Assembly: GCF_021043365.1 (NCBI RefSeq)
Contig: NZ_JAJNDU010000001.1
Location: 1,636,164-1,700,163 of the forward strand
Source: Sphingomonas sp. IC-11
GTDB lineage: Bacteria > Pseudomonadota > Alphaproteobacteria > Sphingomonadales > Sphingomonadaceae
Direction: 5' to 3'
DNA: 64,000 nucleotides
The notes under the pieces are model-generated. The model had not been told where the DNA came from, ran no database searches, and saw nothing but the letters and a program-made list of their open reading frames with translations. The translations under genes were made by a program, and so were the position numbers. Below, in pieces: positions 55,646 through 64,000 of the stretch (its first letter is position 1; each line of letters begins with the position of its first letter).

Positions 55646-57156
55646 TCGGCGGCGGTAAAGCTCAACACCTGAAGACTCAACGCTGGTGTCGGCGCACGCT
55701 GCACCCGTCCGGCGACGTTGCCGTTGGCGCACGTCCAGGTGAACGTGCCCTCCATGGCAGAGATGGGCATAATCGGCGCATCGGTGCGACAGGCGCCGAC
55801 GCGCTCCTTCAGTTCAACGATATCCTTGCGACGCCGGGCCAGATCGCGATCAAGCGCCACGTTGTTCGCCAGCGGCGCGCGAGCGGGATCACCGCGCTTC
55901 CACACATCGCGCGCGATGTCATAGGCGCGGGCAAGGTCAGTGGAGACCGGAAGCGCGCGTTCATCCGCAAGCCCGGCCTGACGCAACTGGTAGAGCACCT
56001 CCAGCACCGGCTTGCTGGGCCCGGCATAGGTCCGGTTCGCGAAGGCGAATACACCCACGCCTGCGTCCGGCAACATCATTACGATCGAGCCATAGCCTGG
56101 GTAACCGCCGCTGTGAGACACGATGCGGCCGACATCACAGTCATTCACGACGGACCAGCCCATCCCATAAGCCGTGGCCACCCGACACATCCGTCCGGAC
56201 GCGCTCGCTTTGTCTACCGTGCTTACGAAATTGGCGCCCTCGACAATCTCGCGAACTGTCGCACGCTTTATCGGACCGGCTTCGGCGCCGTCGCGGGCCG
56301 GCCAGCCAGAGAGAAGAAAGGCAACCCAGCGCCAGTAATCATTGGCACTGGTCTGCACCCCGCCCATCGCTCCAAACGCGCCGTCCGCCATGTCCGGTTC
56401 GCGAACCCAGGCGTCGTCCTGCCAGCGATAACCAAGAGCACGCACGTCCTGTGGCCCGTTCAGCACATCATAGCCTGTGGACGTCATCCCCAAGGGCGCC
56501 ATGATCTCGCGGCGTATGTAGTCCTGGTAGCGGACCCCCGACACATTGCTCACGATCCGTCCCAGCGTGGCATAACCAAGGTTGGAATATTCCATTCGTT
56601 GACCGGGCGTCTGGGCGAACGGCACGCCCGACTTAAGCATGGCACTGAAAGCGGCTTCCGGCAGGGGCTGCTGCCGATCGCCCCAAGGATTGTCTTCAAC
56701 GAAACCGGCAGTGTGGTGGAGCAGATCCGCCACCCGGATCCGCCGACTGTCCGCGCTGGGGTATGTCCAGCCGCGCATTTCGGGGACATAGCGTTCCGCC
56801 GGCGCATCCAGCGACAGGCGATCTTCGTCGCGCAGCTTCAGGATCGCCATGGCAGTGAAGGCCTTCGACATGGACGCAATACGAAACAGGCTGTCGGGCG
56901 TCACCGGCTTACCACTGGCGACGTTCTGCACGCCGAGCCCCCGCACCAGGACGAGTTTGCCGTCTTGCACCACGCCATAGACCAGCCCCGGCACATGGGT
57001 CTGCTTCATCCACGTGTCGAAGATCATGGTAAGCTGCGGCTCAAGGCCCTCCACGCTTGATGCGCGGGGTGCAGCAGCAGGCGCAGGTGCCACCACCTGC
57101 GCTGAGGCAGCAGTCGATGAGGCAAGCAGCAAGGCAGCAGATAACGCGCGGATCAT
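55642..57156 (-). CDS. Exported serine hydrolase, class C beta-lactamase-like
   Basis: The 504-residue protein has a signal peptide ([19 protein letters not shown]) and a beta-lactamase/transpeptidase fold: nucleophile Ser in SMSK (SxxK, about residue 95), YSN in [12 protein letters not shown], and HSGGYPG as the third motif (HxG). The C-terminal 130 residues after the fold form an additional domain with a pair of cysteines (ACRTDAPI ... FTWTCANG). Substrate unknown. It is coupled to trmD by a GTGA overlap, which is unusual: an exported hydrolase sits between rimM and trmD. Confidence 0.88.
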   Translation of the reverse strand: MIRALSAALLLASSTAASAQVVAPAPAAAPRASSVEGLEPQLTMIFDTWMKQTHVPGLVYGVVQDGKLVLVRGLGVQNVASGKPVTPDSLFRIASMSKAFTAMAILKLRDEDRLSLDAPAERYVPEMRGWTYPSADSRRIRVADLLHHTAGFVEDNPWGDRQQPLPEAAFSAMLKSGVPFAQTPGQRMEYSNLGYATLGRIVSNVSGVRYQDYIRREIMAPLGMTSTGYDVLNGPQDVRALGYRWQDDAWVREPDMADGAFGAMGGVQTSANDYWRWVAFLLSGWPARDGAEAGPIKRATVREIVEGANFVSTVDKASASGRMCRVATAYGMGWSVVNDCDVGRIVSHSGGYPGYGSIVMMLPDAGVGVFAFANRTYAGPSKPVLEVLYQLRQAGLADERALPVSTDLARAYDIARDVWKRGDPARAPLANNVALDRDLARRRKDIVELKERVGACRTDAPIMPISAMEGTFTWTCANGNVAGRVQRAPTPALSLQVLSFTAAE

Positions 57157-57327
57157 GATCTTCCCCCGGGTCGTATTCGGGTGCCAGCGTTACCTGCCGC
57201 CCTTTGCCCGTCAACTACGACGGGCAACGCGGAACCGTCGTCGTCGATCGGGGCGGGCGAAACGGCCTCTCCCCGAAGCGCCGTTTCGGTGATGGAACCA
57301 CCTGCGCTCTTGATCGCTCCGACCGCC

Positions 57328-58233
57328 ATGCATGATTGTGTCATCATCGGCGGCGGACCGGCAGGACTGACGTCCGCCATTTATCTCGCCCGTTTTCACC
57401 TCGACATTCTGTTGTTCGACAACGGATCCAGCCGAGCCGCCCTGATCCCCTGCACCCACAATCACGCCGGTTTTCCGGGGGGGATCAGCGGCAAAGACCT
57501 GCTCGGGCGGATGAGCGAACAGGCCGCCTCCTTTGGCGTAAGGCGCCATCACGCACACGTCACCGGGATTGAGCCACAGGAGGACACCTTCCTCGTCCGC
57601 ACTTCCGACATGGAGGTTCAGGCCAGGACAGTGCTGCTGGCGACCGGCGTGGTGAACAACCGACCCGACATGGATGATGCGCTGCATGACCGCGCCCTGG
57701 AACAAGGACTGCTTCGCTATTGCCCGATCTGCGACGGCTATGAGGTCACGGACAAGCGGATCGGGGTGATCGGAACCGGCAGCCACGGCATGCGGGAAGC
57801 GCTCTTCCTGCGCGGGTATTCCAGAGACATCACCCTGATTGCGCCGAATGCCGAGCACATGCTTGACGAAGAATGCGCTGCCGCACTTGATACTGCCGGC
57901 ATCGCCCGCGTCGACGGCCCGTGTGGCGGCTTCGCGATCGAAGACGGACAGTTCGCCATGGATAGTGCAGCGGGACGCCTGCGCTTCGACAGCGTTTATC
58001 CCGCGCTGGGATCAAAGATCCGCTCTGAACTCGCGCTGGCAGCAGGCGCGCGCGGCACCGACGACGGCTGCATCGTCACGGACGAGCATCAACGTACCAC
58101 GCTGCCCGGGCTGTACGCCGCAGGGGATGTCGTCAGGGGATTGGATCAGATCAGCCACGCCATGGGTCAGGCCGGGGTCGCCGCCACAACGATTCGTAAC
58201 GAGCTCAGCGAGCGACGCGCGCTGCGACGTTAG
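57328..58233 (+). CDS. Thioredoxin-reductase-like flavoprotein
   Basis: The 301-residue protein follows the thioredoxin reductase layout: FAD loop GGGPAG at 8-13, ATG motif VLLATGVV, the redox CPIC pair (Cys132 and Cys135 in RYCPICDGYE), NAD(P) loop GVIGTGSHGM near 145 and the final FAD motif GLYAAGDVV. It differs from standard TrxB (CATC) and might serve another small redox protein. The ATG at 57328 gives the clean start MHDCVIIGGG; an ATG at 57292 would add 12 residues. Its direction opposes the ribosomal-protein genes on both sides. Confidence 0.9.
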   Translation: MHDCVIIGGGPAGLTSAIYLARFHLDILLFDNGSSRAALIPCTHNHAGFPGGISGKDLLGRMSEQAASFGVRRHHAHVTGIEPQEDTFLVRTSDMEVQARTVLLATGVVNNRPDMDDALHDRALEQGLLRYCPICDGYEVTDKRIGVIGTGSHGMREALFLRGYSRDITLIAPNAEHMLDEECAAALDTAGIARVDGPCGGFAIEDGQFAMDSAAGRLRFDSVYPALGSKIRSELALAAGARGTDDGCIVTDEHQRTTLPGLYAAGDVVRGLDQISHAMGQAGVAATTIRNELSERRALRR

Positions 58234-58316
58234 ATGCTGGACCTTGACGGTGAAGGCAGGATCAGCGGCAGGGATCAGCCGCTCATTGCGCGGAGCCACC
58301 GGCTCTCACGCGCCGA

Positions 58317-58880
58317 TCACTCGGCTGCGAATGCCTCGGCAACGACCAGCCGTTCGCTATCCCATTCAGGCACAGCCTGCTGGTTCATGGGCACCATGAA
58401 ACGCTTGCCGGTCGGCCGCTCGATTTCAATCACGTCGCCAGCCCCGAAATTTTCGACGGCAACGACTTGCCCAATCACCTCACCGGCTTCGGATGTGACG
58501 GGGAGCCCGAGCAAATCGGCATGATAATATTCCCCCTCCTCAAGAGGAGGCAGCGCCGATCGCGGCACCGTCAACTCGGTTCCGCGCAGCGCTTCTGCGG
58601 CGTTGCGGTCCAGTACTTCGGCGAACCGGGCGATGTTGCCGCGAAGCGACCGGAGCGTCAGCGCTCCGTTGTTGAACGACGTGAACGCCGCCACATCGTC
58701 GGCGAAAAGCTTCAGCTTCACTTCGCCGGCGATGCCGTGCGGCCCCGTCACCGCCGCCATGACGACGGTAGGCTCACCCGTTAGGTGAGCCTTCGTCGCC
58801 GGCCGGGGCGTCGTCGCGCCCTTCAGCTGGGTCGGGGGCGGAGACCCCTTCGTTGCTGGCGACCTTTTCGTCGTCATCAT
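58317..58880 (-). CDS. rimM: Ribosome maturation factor RimM
   Basis: RimM assists 30S maturation around the 16S head and S19. The protein has AAVTGPHGIAGEVKLKLFADDVAAFTSFNNG (RimM barrel) and a PRC-barrel C-terminal part with EGEYYHADLLGLPVTSEAGEVIGQVVAVENFGAGDVIEIERPTGKRFMVP. From the ATG at 58880 it is 187 residues, with about 40 extra Lys/Thr/Pro-rich residues before the family core; a start nearer 58760 (ATG) would give the usual length but the coding frame is clean throughout. The rpsP gene precedes it; a structured 79-base gap separates them. Confidence 0.93.
   Translation of the reverse strand: MMTTKRSPATKGSPPPTQLKGATTPRPATKAHLTGEPTVVMAAVTGPHGIAGEVKLKLFADDVAAFTSFNNGALTLRSLRGNIARFAEVLDRNAAEALRGTELTVPRSALPPLEEGEYYHADLLGLPVTSEAGEVIGQVVAVENFGAGDVIEIERPTGKRFMVPMNQQAVPEWDSERLVVAEAFAAE
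58770..58792. repeat. Hairpin inside the 5' part of rimM
   Basis: AGGCTCACC at 58770-58778 and GGTGAGCCT at 58784-58792 are perfect inverted repeats with a five-base gap. They lie just downstream of the first 30 codons of the long rimM frame, about 10-30 bases upstream of the alternative ATG at 58760, so the stem could influence initiation if the short form is made. Confidence 0.5.
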
Positions 58881-58906
58881 TGGCGGTCCGGGGGTCAGGA
58901 TCTGGA

Positions 58907-58947
58907 ATCATGGCGAGCTCCTTTCAGCGAAAGGAACGCGCCATGAT
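58907..58947. repeat. Two-tier hairpin between rpsP and rimM
   Basis: ATCATGGCG (58907-58915) pairs with CGCCATGAT (58939-58947), and inside it TCCTTT (58919-58924) pairs with AAAGGA (58930-58935) around loop CAGCG. The AGC/ACG segments between form a symmetric internal loop. Fifteen base pairs in all. It lies between two translation-factor genes of one operon and could be a processing or attenuation element. Confidence 0.75.
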
Positions 58948-58959
58948 CGGATCGGATGC

Positions 58960-59373
58960 TTACTCGGCGGTTGCTTCGGCCGCTTCGGTCTCGCCCGAAC
59001 CTGCGTTCGCCGCTTCAGCCTCAGCCTCCTGCTGTGCCTTCAGCTTCTCGGCGCGCTCCTCGGCGCGCTCCTTGGCCTTCTCGCCCGGCTCGGCCTTCTT
59101 CGGGTTGTTGCGGGCCGCACGCTCACGCACGCCAGCCGCGTCGAGGAAGCGAGCAACGCGGTCGGTCGGCTGCGCACCGTTGCTCAGCCAGTGACGGGCA
59201 CGCTCGGCGTCCAGCACAATGCGCTTCTCGTCGTCCTTGGCGAGCAGCGGGTTGTAGTTGCCGATCTTCTCGATGAAACGGCCATCGCGGGGGCTACGCG
59301 CATCGGCAACGACAATGCGGTAATAAGGACGCTTCTTCGAACCGCCACGCGACAGGCGAATGCTCAGTGCCAT
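58960..59373 (-). CDS. rpsP: 30S ribosomal protein S16 with long C-terminal tail
   Basis: The first ~80 residues are canonical S16 ([79 protein letters not shown]). The remaining ~55 residues form a charged Lys/Glu/Ala-rich helix ([39 protein letters not shown]), a tail common in alphaproteobacterial S16 but absent from E. coli. It lies 33 bases after ffh and is followed by rimM, so it is the middle of an ffh-rpsP-rimM operon. Confidence 0.97.
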   Translation of the reverse strand: MALSIRLSRGGSKKRPYYRIVVADARSPRDGRFIEKIGNYNPLLAKDDEKRIVLDAERARHWLSNGAQPTDRVARFLDAAGVRERAARNNPKKAEPGEKAKERAEERAEKLKAQQEAEAEAANAGSGETEAAEATAE

Positions 59374-59405
59374 TGTAGTCTCTTCCTTCTACGTATCTGA
59401 AAAAA

Positions 59406-60920
59406 TTACTTCTTGAACTTCGGAAATCCCGGCGGCAGCGCGCCACCACCGCCCAAACCAGGCAGGCCCGGCAGCCCACCGCCACCCGCCTTGCCCAGCA
59501 TGTCGCCAAGCTCCGGGCCGCCGATGGCATTGCCGATGCCGGCCATGCCGCCGCCAGGGCCACCTTTGCCGAGCATGGCCAGCATGCCCTTGATGCCGCC
59601 CATCTTGCGGATCTTCTTCATCGCCGTGGACATCTCCTGATGCATCTTCAGGAGCTTGTTCACGTCCTGAACGGTCGTGCCGCTGCCCTTGGCGATGCGG
59701 ATCTTGCGCTTGGCGTTGATCAGTTCCGGCTTGGCGCGCTCCTTGGGCGTCATCGAGGTGATCATCGCGTCCATACGAAGCAGGATGCGTTCATCGACCG
59801 CGCCGTTGGCCATCGCCGCCTGCGCCTTCTTCATGCCCGGGATCATGCCCGCGAGCGCGCCAAGGCCGCCCATGCGCCGCATCTGCGCCAGCTGGCCGCG
59901 CAGGTCGTTCATGTCGAACTGACCCTTGGCCAGCTTCGCAGCCATGCGTTCGGCGTCTTCCTGCTGGATCGACTCCGCCGCCTTTTCGACGAGGCTGACG
60001 ACGTCGCCCATGCCGAGGATACGGCCGGCAACGCGCTCGGCATGGAACGCCTCGAGCGCATCCATCTTTTCGCCGACGCCGGCGAACTTGATCGGCTTGC
60101 CAGTGACGGCGCGCATCGAAAGCGCCGCGCCGCCGCGCGCGTCGCCATCCATCCGGGTCAGCACGACACCGGTGAGCGGCACCTGATCGGAGAAGCTTTG
60201 GGCGACGTTGACCGCGTCCTGCCCCGTCAGCGAGTCGACGACGAGCAGGATTTCCTGCGGCGTCGCGATTTCCGCGACGGCCTTCATCTCGTCCATCAAC
60301 GCCTGGTCGACGTGCAAGCGGCCCGCCGTATCGAGCATCAGGACGTCGAAACCCTGCAGCTTCGCGGCCTGCAGCGCCCGCCGCGCAATCTCCACCGGTT
60401 GCTGGCCCGGCACGATGGGCAGCGTCTGGACCTCGACCTGCTTGCCGAGCGTCGCGAGCTGCTCCTGCGCAGCAGGACGATTGACGTCGAGCGACGCCAT
60501 CAGCACCTTCTTGCGATCGCGACCCATCTGGCCGCCCGACAACCGCTTGGCGATCTTCGCGGTGGTAGTCGTCTTGCCCGAACCCTGCAGGCCGACCATC
60601 ATCACCACCGCCGGCGGCGTGACGTCGATCTTCAGCTCGGCGGCCTGCGGATCTTCCCCGCCCAGCATCGCGACCAGCGCGTCATGGACGATCTTGACGA
60701 CCTGCTGGCCCGGTGTGACCGAGCGAAGCACGTTCTGGCCGATCGCCTTCTCGGTTGCATCGTCGACGAACTGACGCGCAACCGGCAGCGCGACGTCCGC
60801 CTCCAGCAGGGCGACGCGCACTTCGCGCATCGCTTGGCGCACGTCCGCCTCCGTCAGCGCGCCGCGGCCGCGCAGACGATCGAACACACCGCCAAGACGA
60901 TCGCTCAGGCTGTCGAACAT
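59406..60920 (-). CDS. ffh: Signal recognition particle protein Ffh
   Basis: Ffh binds the 4.5S RNA and signal peptides of nascent membrane proteins. The 504-residue protein has the N domain, the G domain with GLQGSGKTT at 110-118, the DTAGRLHVD and TRMDGDARGGAALS motifs, and the methionine-rich M domain (MRRMGGLGALAGMIPGMKKAQ...). The C-terminal tail is Gly/Pro-rich (GPGGGMAGIGNAIGG...), as in many alphaproteobacteria. First gene of the operon with rpsP and rimM; divergent from the GGDEF protein gene. Confidence 0.97.
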   Translation of the reverse strand: MFDSLSDRLGGVFDRLRGRGALTEADVRQAMREVRVALLEADVALPVARQFVDDATEKAIGQNVLRSVTPGQQVVKIVHDALVAMLGGEDPQAAELKIDVTPPAVVMMVGLQGSGKTTTTAKIAKRLSGGQMGRDRKKVLMASLDVNRPAAQEQLATLGKQVEVQTLPIVPGQQPVEIARRALQAAKLQGFDVLMLDTAGRLHVDQALMDEMKAVAEIATPQEILLVVDSLTGQDAVNVAQSFSDQVPLTGVVLTRMDGDARGGAALSMRAVTGKPIKFAGVGEKMDALEAFHAERVAGRILGMGDVVSLVEKAAESIQQEDAERMAAKLAKGQFDMNDLRGQLAQMRRMGGLGALAGMIPGMKKAQAAMANGAVDERILLRMDAMITSMTPKERAKPELINAKRKIRIAKGSGTTVQDVNKLLKMHQEMSTAMKKIRKMGGIKGMLAMLGKGGPGGGMAGIGNAIGGPELGDMLGKAGGGGLPGLPGLGGGGALPPGFPKFKK

Positions 60921-61116
60921 CGCGTCAAAACTCCTTCACCCGCCCAAACGCAAAAGCGCCGGCGGGCGAAACCTCGCCGGCCAGCGTGCACCACATGGGC
61001 GCTTGTCATCAGCGTTCAACACGGAACGTGCGCGCCCTGTAACGCAACAAGCCAGCAAGGGCAAGCCGCGGCACCATTAACGCCTTCTACATACTATCGT
61101 CGCAAAGTGGCAGGAC

Positions 61117-62733
61117 ATGGATGAGTCCACCGCCTACGAGCCCGCGCGTCCTGCCGGGGGCGAGACGCGCGCGACGCCGGTCGGCCTCGCGACGATGGCG
61201 GCCGTCGCATTGTGCGTGGTCGTCATGGCCGCAGTGATCATAGCCGTTATCCGAAACGGGTCGGCAGCGGCGGAACCGCTGGTATGGCCGCTCATCATCG
61301 CACTTCTGCTGAATCTTGCGGTCATTCTCGTCGGTCGCAAACGCCACGTGGAGCTCGCACAGCGATTGCACCATCATCTGGACAGCAGCGAAGGTGCGCG
61401 TCGACTTTCCCTCAACGATCCCCTCACCGGTTTTCTGAACCGGCGCGCCCTGGTCGAAGAAGGCGCGGCGATGATCCAGGACGCTACGCAGCGCCGCCTC
61501 GCCGTTGCGATGCTCATGATCGACCTCGATCGGTTCAAGACGATTAACGATCTGCACGGCCACGCGGTTGGCGACGCGCTGCTTGCCCGCATCGCGACGG
61601 AGATTCGCAACGAACTTCCGCCCTTGTCCCTCGCTGCGCGCGTCGGGGGGGACGAGTTTGCCTGCGTCTTCATCTTCAATCCATCCGAGCCGAAGACGGT
61701 GCAGCGTATCGCGGAACGGCTGGTCAGCCGGCTGGCGCGCCCGGTTGATCTTGGCGATACGTCGATCCGTGTTTCCGCCTCGATCGGGATCGCGCGCTCC
61801 GATCAGGAGCGCACCTCGGTCGAAGCCCTCATTCGGGCGGCAGACATCGCGATGTATGCCGCAAAGGAAGCCGGCCGAAATCGCTTCAGCTGGTTCGATC
61901 CGGACATGGCCCGCGCGCTGCACGCCCGCAACGAGTTGGAGAGCGCGCTTCGCGCCGCCATCCCGGCCGGGCAGATCGTGCCCTATTTCGACCAGCAGAT
62001 CGATCTGAGCAGTGGCCAGCTGCTCGGCTTTGAAGTGCTCGCGCGGTGGGAACATCCGATACACGGTCAGATCAAACCGGATCGCTTCATCCCCATTGCC
62101 GAACAGACCGGCATGATAGCCGATCTTTCCCAGTCTCTGATGAGCCAAGCCCTCCAGGCCGCTCGCGATTGGGATCCGGCACTAACCATCTCGATCAACG
62201 TCTCGCCCGTCCAATTGCGCGATGCTTGGCTGCCGCAGAAGATCATCAAGCTACTGCTGGAAACCGGATTCCCCGCGCATCGGCTGGAGATCGAGATCAC
62301 CGAACGGGCATTGCTCGAGAATCTGCCGCTTGCTCAATCCATTATCGGCAGCCTGAAGAACCAGGGCATCCGCGTCGCGCTCGACGATTTCGGCACTGGC
62401 TATTCCAGCCTCGGCCACCTGCGCGCGCTTCCCTTTGACCGGATCAAGATCGACCGCAGCTTCGTGCAGGCGATCGCTGATGATCAGGACAGCGCCGCCC
62501 TTGTGGGTGCCGTCGCCAGTGTCGGGGCTAGCCTGAACCTGCCGGTGACCGCGGAAGGCATTGAGGATCTTGCGCTGGAAGCGCGGATGCGCGCACTCGG
62601 GTGCGCGCGCGGACAGGGATATCTGTACGGCCGCCCGATGGACGCGGCGAATACGCGTCGGCTGCTGGCCGAGCGCCGTCTGCTAGCCGCCGGCAGCGCA
62701 GCGTCAGAAGCTGAGCGCCGCCTCGTCGGCTGA
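61117..62733 (+). CDS. Membrane GGDEF-EAL(EVL) cyclic-di-GMP protein
   Basis: The 538-residue protein has two N-terminal membrane helices (ATMAAVALCVVVMAAVIIAVI; WPLIIALLLNLAVILVG) with almost no sensory part between. The GGDEF domain follows with an intact GGDEF at 177-181 and an RxxD-like region ahead, then an EAL-type domain in which the signature reads E306-V-L, with FGTGYSSLGHLRALPFDRIKIDRSF intact. It is probably a bifunctional or phosphodiesterase-type protein acting on c-di-GMP; EVL occurs in active enzymes so activity cannot be ruled out. Monocistronic and divergent from ffh. Confidence 0.94.
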   Translation: MDESTAYEPARPAGGETRATPVGLATMAAVALCVVVMAAVIIAVIRNGSAAAEPLVWPLIIALLLNLAVILVGRKRHVELAQRLHHHLDSSEGARRLSLNDPLTGFLNRRALVEEGAAMIQDATQRRLAVAMLMIDLDRFKTINDLHGHAVGDALLARIATEIRNELPPLSLAARVGGDEFACVFIFNPSEPKTVQRIAERLVSRLARPVDLGDTSIRVSASIGIARSDQERTSVEALIRAADIAMYAAKEAGRNRFSWFDPDMARALHARNELESALRAAIPAGQIVPYFDQQIDLSSGQLLGFEVLARWEHPIHGQIKPDRFIPIAEQTGMIADLSQSLMSQALQAARDWDPALTISINVSPVQLRDAWLPQKIIKLLLETGFPAHRLEIEITERALLENLPLAQSIIGSLKNQGIRVALDDFGTGYSSLGHLRALPFDRIKIDRSFVQAIADDQDSAALVGAVASVGASLNLPVTAEGIEDLALEARMRALGCARGQGYLYGRPMDAANTRRLLAERRLLAAGSAASEAERRLVG

Positions 62734-62749
62734 GCGAGCGGGACGCCGC

Positions 62750-64000
62750 CTAGTTCCTCGGCGGCTGCCGTCGATAGCTCAGCGCCTCGGCCACATGAAG
62801 GCGTCCGATCTCGGCACTGCCGGCCATGTCAGCGATCGTGCGCGCCACCCGCAGGATGCGGGTATAACCGCGAGCGGATAGCCGCATCGCTTCGGCCGCC
62901 TGCGCCAGCAGGGCGCGACCGGCAGGATCAGGCGTCGCGAACTTCTCCAGCAGCTCGCCATCGATTTCCGCATTCGTGCGGATCCCGGCTTCGCGATAAC
63001 GCTCCGCCTGGGCGCTGCGCACTGCAGCGACTCGCGTCGCGACCTCCGCCGATCCTTCCGCGGAGGGTGGCAGCATCAGGTCCACGGCACTGACCGCCTG
63101 CACTTCCACGTGCAGGTCGATCCGGTCGAGCAGCGGACCAGAAACCTTCGCCTGGTAATCCGCCGCGCATTTTGGAGCTCTTGCGCACGCGAGCCCCGCA
63201 TCGCCAAGATAGCCGCACCGGCAGGGGTTCATCGCCGCGACCAACTGAACTTTCGCGGGGAACGTAACGTGCGCATTGGCCCGGGCCACGCTGACGTTCC
63301 CGGACTCGAGCGGCTGCCGCAGCGAGTCGAGGACGGCGCGCTGGAACTCAGGCAACTCGTCGAGAAAGAGTACGCCGAGGTGCGCCATGCTCACCTCGCC
63401 CGGCCGCACCTTCAGCCCGCCGCCCGTCAGCGCCGCCATGGAGGCAGAGTGATGCGGTGCGCGGAAGGGGCGGGTGCGCGTCAGCCGCCCACCCTCCAGC
63501 GTGCCGGCCACCGACTGCACCGTGGAGACCTCAAGCGCTTCCCCGGGGTCGAGCGGCGGCAGTATTCCCGGCAAGCACGCCGCCATCAGCGACTTGCCCG
63601 AGCCCGGCGGCCCGACCATCAGCAGATTGTGGTTGCCGGCCGCTGCAATCTCCAGCGCGCGTTTTGCCGTTTCCTGACCACGGACCTGCCGCAAGTCGGG
63701 GCCTTTTGCGCTCGTCTCTACGTCGCCGGCGCGCGGTGCCGGCAAAAGGCCATGGCCTTTCAGATGATTGATGAGCGACAGGAGGTCGGGTGCGGCGACC
63801 ACGTCGATTGATCCACTCCAGGCTGCCTCTGCGCCTTGGGAGGCGGGACAAATCAGCCCATTGCCGATTTCCGCCGCGTGCAGCGCCGCCAGCAACACGC
63901 CCGGCGAGGGCGCGAGCCGGCCATCCAGTGTCAGTTCGCCAACAATAACATATTCGGCCAGCGCTTCGGCATCGACCACCCCCATCGCGGCCAGCAGGCC
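62750..64000 (-). CDS. YifB/ComM-type AAA+ Mg-chelatase-like protein, cut by right edge
   Basis: The frame is open through base 64000, so the N-terminus lies outside. The visible 417 residues contain the last part of the Lon-substrate-like N domain (GLLAAMGVVDAEALAEYVIVGELTLDGRL), an AAA+ module with Walker A GPPGSGKS, Walker B LFLDELPEF, an SRxG-like zinc/Cys segment (PCRCGYLGDAGLACARAPKC) and the C-terminal SARGYTRILRVARTIADMAGS helix bundle. ComM is a branch-migration helicase in natural transformation; the role in sphingomonads is inferred by homology. Confidence 0.94.
   Translation of the reverse strand, partial: GLLAAMGVVDAEALAEYVIVGELTLDGRLAPSPGVLLAALHAAEIGNGLICPASQGAEAAWSGSIDVVAAPDLLSLINHLKGHGLLPAPRAGDVETSAKGPDLRQVRGQETAKRALEIAAAGNHNLLMVGPPGSGKSLMAACLPGILPPLDPGEALEVSTVQSVAGTLEGGRLTRTRPFRAPHHSASMAALTGGGLKVRPGEVSMAHLGVLFLDELPEFQRAVLDSLRQPLESGNVSVARANAHVTFPAKVQLVAAMNPCRCGYLGDAGLACARAPKCAADYQAKVSGPLLDRIDLHVEVQAVSAVDLMLPPSAEGSAEVATRVAAVRSAQAERYREAGIRTNAEIDGELLEKFATPDPAGRALLAQAAEAMRLSARGYTRILRVARTIADMAGSAEIGRLHVAEALSYRRQPPRN

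Noticed and set aside
1..64000. tRNA genes, CRISPR arrays, prophage or integron features
   Set aside because: I looked for cloverleaf T-loop signatures, regular spaced repeats and integrase-like proteins and saw none.

Overview
The window is a 64 kb stretch of a GC-rich alphaproteobacterial chromosome. It most likely comes from the Sphingomonadales (Sphingomonas or a close relative). The signs are the E1-beta pyruvate dehydrogenase subunit carrying its own N-terminal lipoyl domain, a 1000-residue TonB-dependent receptor of the sphingomonad type, TrmFO, SdhE, a Tad-type pseudopilin trio, a lipid-tailed hydrolase repertoire, and frequent GTG/TTG starts. I see no tRNA, rRNA, CRISPR array or recognisable insertion sequence. 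Coding density is high, and only one gene-free stretch exceeds 300 bases (9328-9676).

Layout. 1-6.8 kb: a lipoprotein cut by the left edge, a small DMT-type membrane protein, recG, then divergently sdhE and mfd. 6.86-8.36 kb: a two-gene, visibly AT-richer cassette on the minus strand, a DUF3010-family protein directly abutting a eukaryote-like Ser/Thr protein kinase; this is the clearest foreign-looking insert and the best candidate for an undescribed system. 8.5-15.5 kb: a TspO-like membrane protein, trmFO with unusual inverted repeats upstream, an EF-hand protein, a squalene/phytoene-synthase-family protein and a tadG-tadE-tadE-like operon. 15.6-27.8 kb: pdhA-pdhB, an MFS exporter coupled to cysK, a SleB-type cell-wall hydrolase, an acyl-CoA dehydrogenase with its MerR regulator, hisI with an overlapping lipoprotein, a Rho-N-like small protein, purF and an SDR. 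27.8-36.8 kb: a four-gene minus-strand operon (histone-deacetylase-like enzyme, photolyase, cyclopropane fatty acid synthase, serine hydrolase) that looks like a light or membrane-damage response, then an HSL-type esterase and a TonB receptor sharing a bidirectional terminator.

36.9-49.7 kb: ahcY behind a 20-bp perfect palindrome, a methyltransferase, YqgE/AlgH, peroxiredoxin, a DUF883-like small protein, AMP nucleosidase, a membrane-anchored basic protein, an M2 metallopeptidase, an alpha/beta hydrolase, a GFA protein, and a marR-emrA-emrB efflux operon with an operator-like inverted repeat. 49.8-64 kb: asd, a DPP IV-type peptidase, a K+ channel, and the ribosome/SRP cluster ffh-rpsP-rimM and trmD-rplS. 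This cluster is split by a thioredoxin-reductase-like flavoprotein on the opposite strand and a serine hydrolase. A GGDEF-EVL protein and a ComM/YifB ATPase cut by the right edge close the window.

All functional calls rest on reading motifs, lengths and gene order by eye. No database search was run. Low GC of the kinase cassette and all hairpins were judged by inspection.
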